Assembly: GCF_002915575.1 (NCBI RefSeq)
Contig: NZ_PQGD01000002.1
Coordinates: forward strand, 124,001-188,000
Length of the DNA stretch: 64,000 nt
Direction: 5' to 3'
From: Superficieibacter electus
Lineage (GTDB): Bacteria > Pseudomonadota > Gammaproteobacteria > Enterobacterales > Enterobacteriaceae
How positions within the stretch are numbered: the first letter of the stretch is position 1; each line of letters starts with the position of its first letter. This document shows positions 8,210 through 16,940 of this stretch, one piece after another. The notes under the pieces were generated by a model. That model ran no database searches. It was given only the letters and a program-made list of their open reading frames with translations, and was not told the DNA's origin. The translations under genes were made by a program, and so were the position numbers.

Positions 8210-9199
8210 ATGAAACTCGCCGTTTACAGTACCAAACAGTACGATAAAAAATACCTGCAACAGGTTAACGACGCTTATGGCTTCGAACTGGAATTTTTTG
8301 ACTTTTTGCTTACCGAAAAGACGGCAAAAACGGCTAATGGTTGCGAGGGGGTATGCATTTTTGTTAATGACGATGCCAGCCGCCCGGTCCTCGAAGAGCT
8401 TAAAGCACACGGGGTAAAATTTATCGCGCTGCGCTGTGCGGGTTTCAATAACGTTGATCTTGATGCCGCGAAAGCGCTGGGCCTGCGCGTCGTTCGCGTG
8501 CCCGCCTATTCACCGGAAGCGGTCGCGGAACATGCGGTTGGCATGATGATGACGTTAAACCGTCGTATTCATCGCGCTTATCAGCGCACGCGTGATGCTA
8601 ACTTCTCGCTTGAAGGGCTGACCGGTTTTACTATGCATGGTAAAACGGCGGGGGTTATAGGCACCGGAAAAATTGGTCTGGCAACACTGCGTATTCTGAA
8701 AGGTTTTGGCATGCGGTTGTTGGCGGTAGATCCTTATCCTAACGCTGCGGTGCTGGATATTGGCGCAGAGTACGTTGATCTTGACACTCTGCTCTCACAG
8801 TCCGATGTGATTTCGCTTCATTGTCCCATGACGCCTGAAAACTATCATCTGCTCAATCATAGTGCCTTCGACAGGATGAAAAACGGCGTGATGATCATTA
8901 ATACCAGTCGTGGTGGCCTAATTGACTCCCAGGCGGCAATTGATGCGCTAAAAACTCAAAAAATTGGCGCACTGGGAATGGACGTTTATGAAAACGAGCG
9001 CGATCTGTTTTTTGAGGACAAATCAAATGATGTCATTCAGGATGACGTCTTCCGCCGCCTTTCTGCCTGCCATAACGTCCTGTTTACTGGCCATCAGGCA
9101 TTCCTTACCGCCGAGGCTCTGATCAGTATTTCTGAAACCACGCTGGAAAATCTTCGTCAGCTTGAGAACAATGATGTCTGCCCTAACGCGCTGGTGTAA
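8210..9199 (+). CDS. ldhA: D-lactate dehydrogenase, fermentative
   Basis: A protein of 329 residues that closely matches E. coli LdhA in length and sequence. It reduces pyruvate to D-lactate with NADH during fermentation. The NAD-binding motif GVIGTGKIG lies near residue 150. The 2-hydroxyacid dehydrogenase signatures NTSRGGLID (active-site Arg near 235) and the catalytic histidine in FTGHQAFLT (near 296) are present, as is the VYENE glutamate. GGAGAAAG precedes the ATG. It is monocistronic, followed by a hairpin and a REP-like element before hslJ. Confidence 0.96.
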   Translation: MKLAVYSTKQYDKKYLQQVNDAYGFELEFFDFLLTEKTAKTANGCEGVCIFVNDDASRPVLEELKAHGVKFIALRCAGFNNVDLDAAKALGLRVVRVPAYSPEAVAEHAVGMMMTLNRRIHRAYQRTRDANFSLEGLTGFTMHGKTAGVIGTGKIGLATLRILKGFGMRLLAVDPYPNAAVLDIGAEYVDLDTLLSQSDVISLHCPMTPENYHLLNHSAFDRMKNGVMIINTSRGGLIDSQAAIDALKTQKIGALGMDVYENERDLFFEDKSNDVIQDDVFRRLSACHNVLFTGHQAFLTAEALISISETTLENLRQLENNDVCPNALV

Positions 9200-9205
9200 C
9201 CGTAA

Positions 9206-9227
9206 TGCTCCTCGCCTGCGGGGAGCA
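9206..9227 (+). terminator. Hairpin after ldhA
   Basis: A 9-bp stem (one G-T pair) with a CCTG loop lies 7 bases after the ldhA stop. No T-run follows, so it may be a processing or stability hairpin rather than a true intrinsic terminator. Confidence 0.4.
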
Positions 9228-9320
9228 AGCAGACGGCGGACAAACGTCAGCCTGTGGATGAGTGCCTGAAGGCAATTCGCTCGCACAGGTCCATGACTAA
9301 TGCCTCAGGGTGGATTTACA

Positions 9321-9350
9321 GGCCGGGCGAAGCGAAAACGCTCCCCGGCA
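9321..9350. repeat. REP-like palindromic element
   Basis: Imperfect palindrome with outer arms GCCGGG/CCCGGC and inner arms AGCG/CGCT around an AAAA loop. Composition and position between two genes match enterobacterial REP sequences, related to the larger BIME array near 37500. Confidence 0.55.
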
Positions 9351-9477
9351 AAACGGTGCTCATGCCAGCAAAATCTGGTTTGTCATTTGTCTTGTTTTCA
9401 GAATAACCCCGAAGACCTCGCGCGTAATTTCCCTACAATAACTCGTATTAGTCATATGAATGAACAGGTATAGATCC

Positions 9478-9915
9478 ATGAAGAAAGGTATTGCGCTACT
9501 TTGCGCCTTATTACTGGCCGGGTGCGTGACAGACAAAGACACTTCCGTCACGGCGGAGAAATTACAACAACAGCGCTTTGTGCTGGAAACGGCAAACGGA
9601 GAGCCTGTTAAAGCCAGTGACAAACCGCTTGAACTGGCCTTTGGCGATAAAACCACTGCGCTGGAGCATGTTCAGGTATCAGGCTCAATGTGCAATCGCT
9701 TTACTGGCTCCGGTAAAATGTCTGCCGGCGAGCTGAAGGTAAAAGATATGGCGATGACGCGAATGATGTGCAGCGATCCCCAGTTGAATACCCTCGATCA
9801 TACGATAAGTGCAATGCTTAGCGCCGGGGCACAAGTCGATCTGACCGGCGATCAACTGACGCTGGCCACAGCCAATCAAACGTTAACCTTTAAACGCGTT
9901 AATCAGGCGAGTTAA
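9478..9915 (+). CDS. hslJ: HslJ lipoprotein (META domain)
   Basis: A lipoprotein of 145 residues. ATG at 9478 starts MKKGIALLCALLLAGC, giving a lipobox LLAGC with Cys16. The rest is a META domain with the typical core SGSMCNRFTGSGKMS and MAMTRMMCSDP carrying two conserved cysteines. HslJ in E. coli is a heat-inducible outer-membrane lipoprotein linked to novobiocin resistance; its biochemical role is not settled. Upstream in-frame codons to 9460 are ignored because the signal peptide begins at 9478. The stop overlaps the ydbJ stop on the other strand. Confidence 0.93.
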   Translation: MKKGIALLCALLLAGCVTDKDTSVTAEKLQQQRFVLETANGEPVKASDKPLELAFGDKTTALEHVQVSGSMCNRFTGSGKMSAGELKVKDMAMTRMMCSDPQLNTLDHTISAMLSAGAQVDLTGDQLTLATANQTLTFKRVNQAS

Positions 9916-10181
9916 TAACTTCCACACGTACCACTGGCAAGCGACTGTTCAGTGCAGCGTTTGCCATTTGGCAGAGCACACATGCCGGTGCTTGAGCCGT
10001 CAAGCTGACGCGCCACGGAAAGAGAGCCCCCAATCATAGCGCAATTTGCCTGGCCCGAACTGGACAGTGCCGCTTTCATTCCTGGTGCAACGTGTGCCGC
10101 CGTTGCCTGCTGGACAGGTTCATTGCTGCTGCACGCTGTTAATACCACCGCGGCAAATCCGATTAAAAAAGCTGCTCGCAT
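9912..10181 (-). CDS. ydbJ: YdbJ, DUF333 lipoprotein
   Basis: A lipoprotein of 89 residues with lipobox VLTAC (Cys16). The C-terminal half is a DUF333 domain: ANCAMIGGSLSVARQLDGSSTGMCALPNG with a conserved Cys pair, ending GTCGSY. The start at 10181 has GGGGAG upstream; the longer reading to 10211 would bury the signal peptide. It converges with hslJ, sharing two bases of the stop codons. Function is unknown. Confidence 0.9.
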   Translation of the reverse strand: MRAAFLIGFAAVVLTACSSNEPVQQATAAHVAPGMKAALSSSGQANCAMIGGSLSVARQLDGSSTGMCALPNGKRCTEQSLASGTCGSY

Positions 10182-10467
10182 CTTTTCTCCCCTTTTGTTA
10201 GGCCAAAACAAATCGTCGCCCGGCGCTTATCGCAGACGTCGCCAGAGCATAATAAGCAGACGAATCCGGTTCGTCGAGAGATGAAACCCGCATTTACGGC
10301 CGATGAAACATTTTCTGGCAATTTTTCTTCATTAAAACTGCGCCCGTCATTAATGCGCACAAGGCTAAGGACACAAAAGCAAAAATGAAGCGCCGTAACC
10401 TTTGCTAAAATAGGGAGATTCTTTCAGGGTTTTTCTATGCCCTTTTTTGAGCAATGTATGAGGTCAT

Positions 10468-13400
10468 ATGATCACGATTGACGGTAATGGCGCGGCCGCC
10501 TCGGTTGCGTTCCGTACGAGTGAAGTTATCGCCATTTATCCCATTACACCCAGTTCCACGATGGCTGAACAGGCTGATGCCTGGGCGGGAAATGGCGTAA
10601 AAAACGTGTGGGGTGATGTACCGCGCGTGGTGGAAATGCAGTCTGAAGCGGGAGCGATAGCGGCTGTGCACGGCGCGCTGCAAACCGGCGCGCTGTCTAC
10701 CTCGTTCACGTCATCACAGGGATTACTGTTGATGATCCCGACGCTGTATAAACTTGCAGGTCAACTCACGCCGTTCGTACTGCACGTCGCCGCGCGCACC
10801 GTGGCAACCCATGCGCTGTCAATTTTTGGCGATCACTCGGATGTGATGTCGGTACGTCAGACCGGCTGCGCGATGCTCTGCGCGGCGAACGTTCAGGAAG
10901 CGCAGGACTTTGCGCTAATCTCCCATATCGCCACGCTGAAATCCCGCGTGCCATTTATTCATTTCTTCGATGGTTTTCGTACCTCACATGAAATCAATAA
11001 AATTGTTCCGCTGGCAGATGACACCATTCGCAACCTGCTCCCTCAGGCTGAAATTGATGCCCACCGTGCACGGGCGCTGAATCCTGAGCATCCGGTGATC
11101 CGCGGTACCTCTGCCAATCCGGATACTTATTTTCAATCGCGTGAGGCCACCAACCCCTGGTACGACGCAGTATACGATCGCGTCGAAGAGGCAATGAATG
11201 ATTTTGCCAGTGCCACCGGACGCCAGTATCAGCCGTTTGAATACTACGGTCATCCGCAGGCAGAACGTGTCATCGTACTGATGGGCTCGGCGATTGGAAC
11301 CTGTGAAGAAGTGGTCGATGAATTACTGACGCGCGGCGAAAAAGTCGGCGTGCTGAAAGTGCGTCTCTATCGCCCTTTCTCCGCAACCCATCTGCTGAGC
11401 GCCCTGCCGGAAAGTGCGCGCACGATTGCCGTCCTCGATCGGACCAAAGAGCCGGGCGCGCAGGCTGAACCACTCTATCTGGATGTGATGACTGCGCTGG
11501 CCGAAGCCTTTAACCGGGGTGAGCGCGAACGTTTACCGCGAGTGATTGGCGGTCGCTACGGTTTGTCTTCCAAAGAATTTGGCCCGGATTGCGTGCTGGC
11601 CGTATTTAATGAATTGAATGCGGACAAACCTAAATCACGCTTCACCGTCGGCATTTATGATGATGTGACTAATCTGTCTTTACCGCTGCCGGAAAACACG
11701 CTGCCCGCAGAAGCCAAACTGGAAGCGCTGTTTTATGGGTTAGGCAGTGACGGTAGTGTTTCCGCCACCAAAAACAATATTAAGATTATTGGTAACGCAA
11801 CGCCGTGGTATTCCCAGGGCTATTTTGTCTACGATTCTAAAAAAGCGGGCGGCTTGACCGTTTCCCATCTGCGCGTCAGCGAGCACCCGATCCGCTCGGC
11901 CTATTTGATTTCGCATGCCGATTTTGTCGGCTGTCACCAGCTCCAGTTTATTGACAAATATCAGATGGCGGAGCGCTTAAAACCCGGTGGTATTTTCCTG
12001 CTCAACACCCCTTACGCACCGGATGAAGTCTGGTCACGTCTGCCGCAGGAAGTCCAGGCGGTATTGAAGCAGAAACAGGCCCGCCTGTGGGTGGTGAATG
12101 CAGCCAGGATCGCCCGTGAGTGTGGGCTCGGTGCACGAATTAACACCGTCATGCAGATGGCGTTCTTCCATTTGACCAATATTCTGCCCGGCGATACGGC
12201 GTTGACCGCGCTACAGGGTGCCATTGCTAAAAGCTATAGCAGTAAAGGTCAGGAGCTGGTAGAGCGTAACTGGCAGGCGCTAGCGATGTCGCGCGAGTCG
12301 CTTTTTGCGGTGCCACTACAGGAGGTCGATGTTCAGAGTGCAAAACGTCCACCGGTCGTATCGGATGCTGCTCCGGATTTTGTAAAAACCGTTACCGCCG
12401 CAATGCTGGCGGGCCTTGGCGACGCGCTCCCGGTTTCCGCCCTGCCGCCAGACGGTACCTGGCCGGTCGGGACGACCCGCTGGGAAAAACGTAACATTGC
12501 TGAAGAAATCCCTATCTGGAAGCCAGAAATTTGTACGCAATGCAACCACTGCGTCGCCGCCTGCCCGCATTCGGCCATTCGCGCGAAAGTGGTTTCTCCC
12601 GAGGCGATGGAACAGGCACCAGATGCCCTGCAATCGCTGGATGTAAAATCCCGCGATATGCGCGGCCAGAAATATGTTCTTCAGGTGGCACCGGAAGACT
12701 GCACAGGTTGTAATTTGTGTGTAGAGGTCTGTCCGGCGAAAGATCGCCAGAACCCGGAGATCAAGGCGATTAACATGATGTCACGCCTTGAGCATGTGGA
12801 AGAGGAAAAAGTAAACTATGACTACTTCCTTAACCTGCCGGAGATTGACCGCAGCCAACTGGAACGTATCGATATTCGCACATCGCAGTTAATTACGCCG
12901 CTGTTCGAATACTCCGGTGCCTGTTCCGGCTGTGGGGAAACACCGTACATCAAGCTGCTAACTCAGCTTTATGGCGATCGCATGATGATTGCCAATGCGA
13001 CCGGCTGCTCATCCATTTACGGCGGCAATTTACCCTCAACGCCCTACACCACCGATGCCAATGGCCGCGGCCCGGCATGGGCGAACTCTCTGTTTGAAGA
13101 TAACGCCGAGTTTGGTCTGGGCTTCAGGCTGTCAGTCGATCAACATCGCCAGCGAGTGATGCGTCTGCTGGACACTTTTGCCGATCAACTCCCCGCGGAT
13201 CTTTATGCCGCACTGCATGAGGATGCCACACCCGAGGTACGTCGTGAACAAGTGGCCGCTTTGCGTCAGCATCTGGCAGGCGCTGATGGTGCGCAGCAAT
13301 TACTTACCGATGCCGATGCGCTGGTCGAGAAATCAATCTGGCTGATTGGCGGTGATGGCTGGGCTTACGATATTGGCTTTGGCGGGCTTGATCATGTGAT

Positions 13401-13992
13401 GAGTCTGACAGAAAACGTCAATATTCTGGTTCTCGATACGCAATGCTACTCCAATACCGGCGGCCAGGCCTCCAAGGCCACCCCGCTGGGAGCAGTGACT
13501 AAATTTGGTGAGCATGGAAAACGCAAAGCACGTAAAGATCTTGGCGTCAGCATGATGATGTATGGTCATGTTTACGTGGCGCAAATCTCTCTTGGTGCGC
13601 AGCTCAATCAGACCGTGAAAGCGATTCAGGAAGCCGAAGCCTATCCGGGACCCTCGCTGATTATTGCTTACAGCCCCTGTGAGGAGCACGGTTACGATCT
13701 GGCGCTTAGCCATGATCAAATGCGACAGCTCACCACTACTGGCTTCTGGCCGCTTTTCCGCTTTGACCCGCGTCGTGCAGAAGAAGGTAAGATACCGCTC
13801 GCGCTGGACTCACGCCCGCCGTCAGATGCGCTGGCTGAAACGCTTCTCAATGAGCAGCGGTTCCGTCGTCTCAATGCTCAGCAGCCTGAAGTGGCGGAGC
13901 AACTCTGGAAAGATGCGGCGGCGGATTTACAAAAGCGCTACGACTTTCTGGCTCAACTGGCAGGTAAAGCAGAGAAAACAGCCAGCGAATAG
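10468..13992 (+). CDS. nifJ: Pyruvate:flavodoxin (ferredoxin) oxidoreductase
   Basis: A single-chain enzyme of 1174 residues, called YdbK or NifJ in enterobacteria. It oxidises pyruvate with CoA to acetyl-CoA and CO2 and reduces flavodoxin or ferredoxin. The N-terminal domain has YPITPSSTMAE. Near residues 690-760 there are two ferredoxin-type clusters (CTQCNHCVAACP and CTGCNLCVEVCP). Cysteines for the proximal cluster (GACSGCGETP) and the thiamine diphosphate domain (GDGWAYDIGFGGLDH, CYSNTGGQASKATP) follow. All three Fe4S4 sites appear complete. MicC is encoded on the opposite strand just past its stop. Confidence 0.96.
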   Translation: MITIDGNGAAASVAFRTSEVIAIYPITPSSTMAEQADAWAGNGVKNVWGDVPRVVEMQSEAGAIAAVHGALQTGALSTSFTSSQGLLLMIPTLYKLAGQLTPFVLHVAARTVATHALSIFGDHSDVMSVRQTGCAMLCAANVQEAQDFALISHIATLKSRVPFIHFFDGFRTSHEINKIVPLADDTIRNLLPQAEIDAHRARALNPEHPVIRGTSANPDTYFQSREATNPWYDAVYDRVEEAMNDFASATGRQYQPFEYYGHPQAERVIVLMGSAIGTCEEVVDELLTRGEKVGVLKVRLYRPFSATHLLSALPESARTIAVLDRTKEPGAQAEPLYLDVMTALAEAFNRGERERLPRVIGGRYGLSSKEFGPDCVLAVFNELNADKPKSRFTVGIYDDVTNLSLPLPENTLPAEAKLEALFYGLGSDGSVSATKNNIKIIGNATPWYSQGYFVYDSKKAGGLTVSHLRVSEHPIRSAYLISHADFVGCHQLQFIDKYQMAERLKPGGIFLLNTPYAPDEVWSRLPQEVQAVLKQKQARLWVVNAARIARECGLGARINTVMQMAFFHLTNILPGDTALTALQGAIAKSYSSKGQELVERNWQALAMSRESLFAVPLQEVDVQSAKRPPVVSDAAPDFVKTVTAAMLAGLGDALPVSALPPDGTWPVGTTRWEKRNIAEEIPIWKPEICTQCNHCVAACPHSAIRAKVVSPEAMEQAPDALQSLDVKSRDMRGQKYVLQVAPEDCTGCNLCVEVCPAKDRQNPEIKAINMMSRLEHVEEEKVNYDYFLNLPEIDRSQLERIDIRTSQLITPLFEYSGACSGCGETPYIKLLTQLYGDRMMIANATGCSSIYGGNLPSTPYTTDANGRGPAWANSLFEDNAEFGLGFRLSVDQHRQRVMRLLDTFADQLPADLYAALHEDATPEVRREQVAALRQHLAGADGAQQLLTDADALVEKSIWLIGGDGWAYDIGFGGLDHVMSLTENVNILVLDTQCYSNTGGQASKATPLGAVTKFGEHGKRKARKDLGVSMMMYGHVYVAQISLGAQLNQTVKAIQEAEAYPGPSLIIAYSPCEEHGYDLALSHDQMRQLTTTGFWPLFRFDPRRAEEGKIPLALDSRPPSDALAETLLNEQRFRRLNAQQPEVAEQLWKDAAADLQKRYDFLAQLAGKAEKTASE

Positions 13993-14006
13993 TCTCGTTG
14001 CCGCGT

Positions 14007-14106
14007 AAAAAAAAGCCCGAACTCACATTCGGGCTTGTCATAAATACCGTTTGCCTGACGGACAGGCTAACTGGTCAATAAAACAGTGACAATAAAGGCA
14101 TATAAC
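14007..14106 (-). ncRNA. micC: MicC small RNA
   Basis: The minus strand reads GTTATATGCCTTTATTGTCAC from 14106, the conserved 5' end of MicC that pairs with the ompC leader. It ends in the MicC terminator hairpin (AAGCCCGAA...TTCGGGCTT) and an 8-T run at 14014-14007. The position between ydbK and ompN, divergent from ompN, is the same as in E. coli. About 45 bases in the middle differ from the E. coli RNA I recall and include an extra GCCTG/CAGGC hairpin. Hfq-dependent repression of ompC is expected from the kept seed. Confidence 0.94.
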
Positions 14107-14112
14107 GACGTA

Positions 14113-14141
14113 ATAATACGAGAGAGTCGGCGCGCTGTATA
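14113..14141 (-). promoter_or_regulatory. micC promoter
   Basis: On the minus strand TATTAT (14118-14113) lies 6 bases before the predicted MicC start at 14106. TATACA (14141-14136) lies 17 bases further upstream as a weak -35 element. The rest of the 223 bases up to the ompN start is AT-rich and holds the ompN promoter and leader; I could not assign OmpR sites by eye. Confidence 0.6.
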
Positions 14142-14329
14142 ATTTTTATTTTATATGATTCAAGATAAACCATTCACCAAAATTATCACTGTTACCTGCG
14201 ATATAAGTACTTAAGATTTTACTCATCACGTAACAAATGTTATTTACCATATAAGAATAGTCTCCTTTAGCATGTATTTGCTTCCTTCACAGGAAGTAAG
14301 TGCAAAAAAACAACTAAAGGATTATTTTA

Positions 14330-15451
14330 ATGAAAAGAAAAGTACTGGCCCTGATGATCCCGGCATTATTAGTTGCAGGCGCAGCTAATGCCGCAGAACT
14401 TTATAATAAAGATGGCAACAAAATCGACGTTTACGGTAAAGTAGACGGCCTGCATTATTTCTCTGATAACCATAATGCCGATGGCGATCAGACTTATGTG
14501 CGCTTTGGTTTCAAAGGTGAAACGCAAATTAATGACCAGCTGACCGGTTACGGCCAGTGGGAATATAACGTTCAGGCAAACACCACCGAAAGTGATGGCT
14601 CCAACGCATGGACCCGTCTGGGCTTTGCCGGTCTGAAATTCGGTGAGTATGGTTCCTTCGATTATGGCCGTAACTACGGTGTGCTGTACGATGTTGAAGG
14701 CTGGACCGATATGCTGCCAGAGTTTGGTGGCGATTCTTACACCCAGGCAGATAACTTCATGACCGGTCGTGCCAATGGTGTCGCAACCTACCGTAATACC
14801 GATTTCTTCGGCATGGTCGATGGCCTGAACGTTGCGCTTCAGTACCAGGGTAACAACGAATCCAATAGCAGTGATGAAGAAGGTACTAACAACCGCGCCT
14901 CTGGTGACGATATCCGCTATCAAAACGGCGACGGTTTTGGTATTTCTACTACCTATGATTTAGGCATGGGAGCAAGCTTCGGCGCAGCCTACACCACCTC
15001 CGATCGTACCAACGATCAAGTTAACGCTGGCGGCAAAGTGGCCGGTGGTGATGAAGCCGATGCATGGACCGTGGGTCTGAAATATGACGCCAACAACATT
15101 TACCTGGCAAGCATGTATTCAGAAACCCGCAACATGACCCCTTACGGTAGTGAAGGCGTGGCAAACGAAACCCAGAACTTCGAAGCAACCGCTCAGTATC
15201 AGTTCGACTTCGGTCTGCGTCCGGCCGTTTCTTTCCTGATGTCTAAAGGCCGTGACCTGAATGGCAATGCCGACACCAGCAAAGATCTGGTCAAATATGC
15301 TGATGTAGGTGCAACTTACTACTTCAACAAAAACTTCTCCACCTATGTTGATTACAAAATCAACCTGCTGGATAACGACGACAGCTTCTATTCGAGCAAC
15401 GACATCAATACCGATGACGTCGTCGCGCTGGGTATGGTTTACCAGTTCTAA
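14330..15451 (+). CDS. ompN: OmpN/OmpS2-type outer-membrane porin
   Basis: A general porin of 373 residues in the OmpC/OmpF/OmpN family. The signal peptide ends at ANA (residue 21) and the mature start [25 protein letters not shown] is typical. The constriction-loop motif PEFGGD and the plug region [11 protein letters not shown] are visible. The last residue is phenylalanine (LGMVYQF), the beta-barrel assembly signal. Identity as OmpN rests on sequence and the conserved ydbK-micC-ompN order. Loops ([12 protein letters not shown] and [12 protein letters not shown]) are the variable parts. Porin trimers allow diffusion of small hydrophilic solutes. Confidence 0.92.
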   Translation: MKRKVLALMIPALLVAGAANAAELYNKDGNKIDVYGKVDGLHYFSDNHNADGDQTYVRFGFKGETQINDQLTGYGQWEYNVQANTTESDGSNAWTRLGFAGLKFGEYGSFDYGRNYGVLYDVEGWTDMLPEFGGDSYTQADNFMTGRANGVATYRNTDFFGMVDGLNVALQYQGNNESNSSDEEGTNNRASGDDIRYQNGDGFGISTTYDLGMGASFGAAYTTSDRTNDQVNAGGKVAGGDEADAWTVGLKYDANNIYLASMYSETRNMTPYGSEGVANETQNFEATAQYQFDFGLRPAVSFLMSKGRDLNGNADTSKDLVKYADVGATYYFNKNFSTYVDYKINLLDNDDSFYSSNDINTDDVVALGMVYQF

Positions 15452-15457
15452 TCTTTA

Positions 15458-15480
15458 TAGCCCGCAGTCACTGCGGGCTA
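15458..15480 (+). terminator. ompN hairpin
   Basis: A perfect 10-bp stem TAGCCCGCAG/CTGCGGGCTA with a 3-base loop lies 6 bases after the ompN stop. The following T content is poor, so termination strength is uncertain. Confidence 0.6.
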
Positions 15481-15590
15481 CTTCACTGCCGAACACAGTA
15501 TTTTCATTAGAATAAGTTATCAGTTGCGCAATCGCCCTGCCTTGATAGATGATATCCTTTATTAGTGATTAGCCGTAGAGGATGCGCGTC

Positions 15591-15809
15591 ATGGAACATC
15601 ATCCCGTAAAATCATCCAGAATTGCTTCCGTCGCCTGGGATGAAACCTCATCCACGCTGGAAATTGTTTTCCGTAATGCCGATATTATTCAATATCAGAA
15701 TGTCCCTGCGCGTATTTTTCGTGACTTCCTTATCGTTGTTTCGAAAGGCCGTTTTTACGATGGTGTGATTAAAGGCAAATATCCGGAAAAAAAACGCAAC
15801 GGACGCTAG
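15591..15809 (+). CDS. KTSC-domain small protein
   Basis: A protein of 72 residues that is almost entirely a KTSC domain: VKSSRIASVAWDETSSTLEIVF, VPARIFRDFL, and SKGRFYDGVIKGKYP. ATG at 15591 is chosen because AGAGGA lies 8 bases upstream; the ATG at 15582 is too close to that site. KTSC domains are thought to bind nucleic acid or act beside other nucleases, but a role for the stand-alone form is not established. It sits alone between ompN and uspF. Confidence 0.85.
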   Translation: MEHHPVKSSRIASVAWDETSSTLEIVFRNADIIQYQNVPARIFRDFLIVVSKGRFYDGVIKGKYPEKKRNGR

Positions 15810-15895
15810 CAAAGACATAACTTTACCCTCGCTAAGCGTATCGCCTGTAAGTTATTTGACTAAACTTTAAGCGGGTACTTAACGAGGAGATTGTT

Positions 15896-16330
15896 ATGAC
15901 CAGAACAATTCTTGTCCCCATTGATGTATCTGAGAGTGATTTAACCCAGCGTGTGGTATCTCACGTTGAATCACAGGCTCATATTGATGATGCCCGGGTC
16001 CACTTTTTAACCGTGGTACCTTCATTTCCTTATTATGCTTCGCTGGGTCTGGCGCAATCCGGCCAGCTTCCTTCAATGGATGATTTACAGCGGGAAGCCA
16101 TCAGCAAACTAAAAGAGATTGCAGCGCAGTTTCAGATACCGGATGACCGAAAACAGACGCACATAGCTGAAGGTTCGCCAAAAGATAAGATTCTTGAGCT
16201 GGCGACGACGCTTTCTGCGGATTTAATTATTCTTGCCTCACATCGCCCGGATATGTCGACATGGTTACTGGGTTCGAATGCGGCTGCGGTTGTACGTCAT
16301 GCAAAATGCTCAGTGCTGGTGGTCCGCTAG
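15896..16330 (+). CDS. uspF: Universal stress protein UspF
   Basis: A Usp-fold protein of 144 residues, the length of E. coli UspF (YnaF). Features are the first strand [13 protein letters not shown], an [12 protein letters not shown] helix, [13 protein letters not shown], and the C-terminal [21 protein letters not shown]. The family binds adenine nucleotides and acts in stress survival, adhesion and motility. CGAGGAGA precedes ATG. A hairpin with GTTTT follows the stop. Confidence 0.94.
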   Translation: MTRTILVPIDVSESDLTQRVVSHVESQAHIDDARVHFLTVVPSFPYYASLGLAQSGQLPSMDDLQREAISKLKEIAAQFQIPDDRKQTHIAEGSPKDKILELATTLSADLIILASHRPDMSTWLLGSNAAAVVRHAKCSVLVVR

Positions 16331-16339
16331 TACTCTCCC

Positions 16340-16367
16340 GACCCGCTGCCTGCTGGCGGGTCGTTTT
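16340..16367 (+). terminator. uspF terminator
   Basis: Stem GACCCGC/GCGGGTC with a 9-base loop followed by GTTTT, 10 bases after the uspF stop. Confidence 0.75.
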
Positions 16368-16408
16368 ACACTGCTTACTTATTTTTGGGTAGAGACATTT
16401 CGCCCAGT

Positions 16409-16432
16409 CGTTATATAATAAATTATATAACG
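16409..16432. promoter_or_regulatory. Perfect AT-rich palindrome before the DUF2623 gene
   Basis: Two 11-bp arms (CGTTATATAAT and its complement) separated by AA form a perfect inverted repeat. It contains a TATAAT (16414-16419) that could serve as -10 and ends 6 bases before the GAGGTG ribosome site of the next gene. It could be a repressor operator or a 5' hairpin. Confidence 0.55.
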
Positions 16433-16448
16433 AGCATTGAGGTGTCTA

Positions 16449-16778
16449 ATGACCAATCATTTCGGAACGGGGATTGTTGATGGCCTTAACGGCCAGCATC
16501 CACGGAAGGTGGCCGATTTCACCGGGTTTAATGATGATTACAAACGTGGCTATGTGTTGGGGTATTGTCATCAGTTACGCGAGCAGTGTGGTGAAAAAGA
16601 GCTGGCGGCCTGGCAGGCTGGCCTGTTAACTCGCCAGTATCATCTCGATAAAAACATCATGATAGAATTTTTTACCGAGTTTGGTTCTGATGCCTATCTG
16701 CACTATTTTCGCCAGGGATATCAGGAATGCCTGCTCCCCCCTCGTATACAACCCCGCAGTATTCCCCTGCGCGGTTAG
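16449..16778 (+). CDS. DUF2623 (YghW-like) protein
   Basis: A protein of 109 residues that resembles E. coli YghW along its length: MTNHFGTGIVDGL, DYKRGYVLGYCH, AAWQAGLLTRQYHLDK, and an end like FFRxGY. ATG at 16449 has GAGGTG 4 bases upstream. The C-terminal 15 residues (PPRIQPRSIPLRG) extend beyond YghW as I recall it. No biochemical function is known for the family. It sits between uspF and ttcA, where E. coli K-12 carries the Rac prophage. Confidence 0.85.
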   Translation: MTNHFGTGIVDGLNGQHPRKVADFTGFNDDYKRGYVLGYCHQLREQCGEKELAAWQAGLLTRQYHLDKNIMIEFFTEFGSDAYLHYFRQGYQECLLPPRIQPRSIPLRG

Positions 16779-16940
16779 CAGGAAAACGTCTCTTTTTACG
16801 TCCCGAGTTGCAGGCATAAGTGTTAACTCCAGGCTCAGGCGCAAAACGCGCTGGCATTCGCCGCCGTAATCCGTACCATACACGCCATAGATAACCGTGC
16901 TACTGGCCGGTTGCGCCTTCAATAGTTGAGTAGCGAGTCA

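Noticed and set aside
10320-10400. SoxS box upstream of nifJ
   Set aside because: A GCAC appears at the right distance but flanking positions do not fit the consensus well enough to call.
14369-14923. 184-residue open frame antisense to ompN
   Set aside because: Shadow of the porin gene: strong codon bias and protein homology are on the plus strand.
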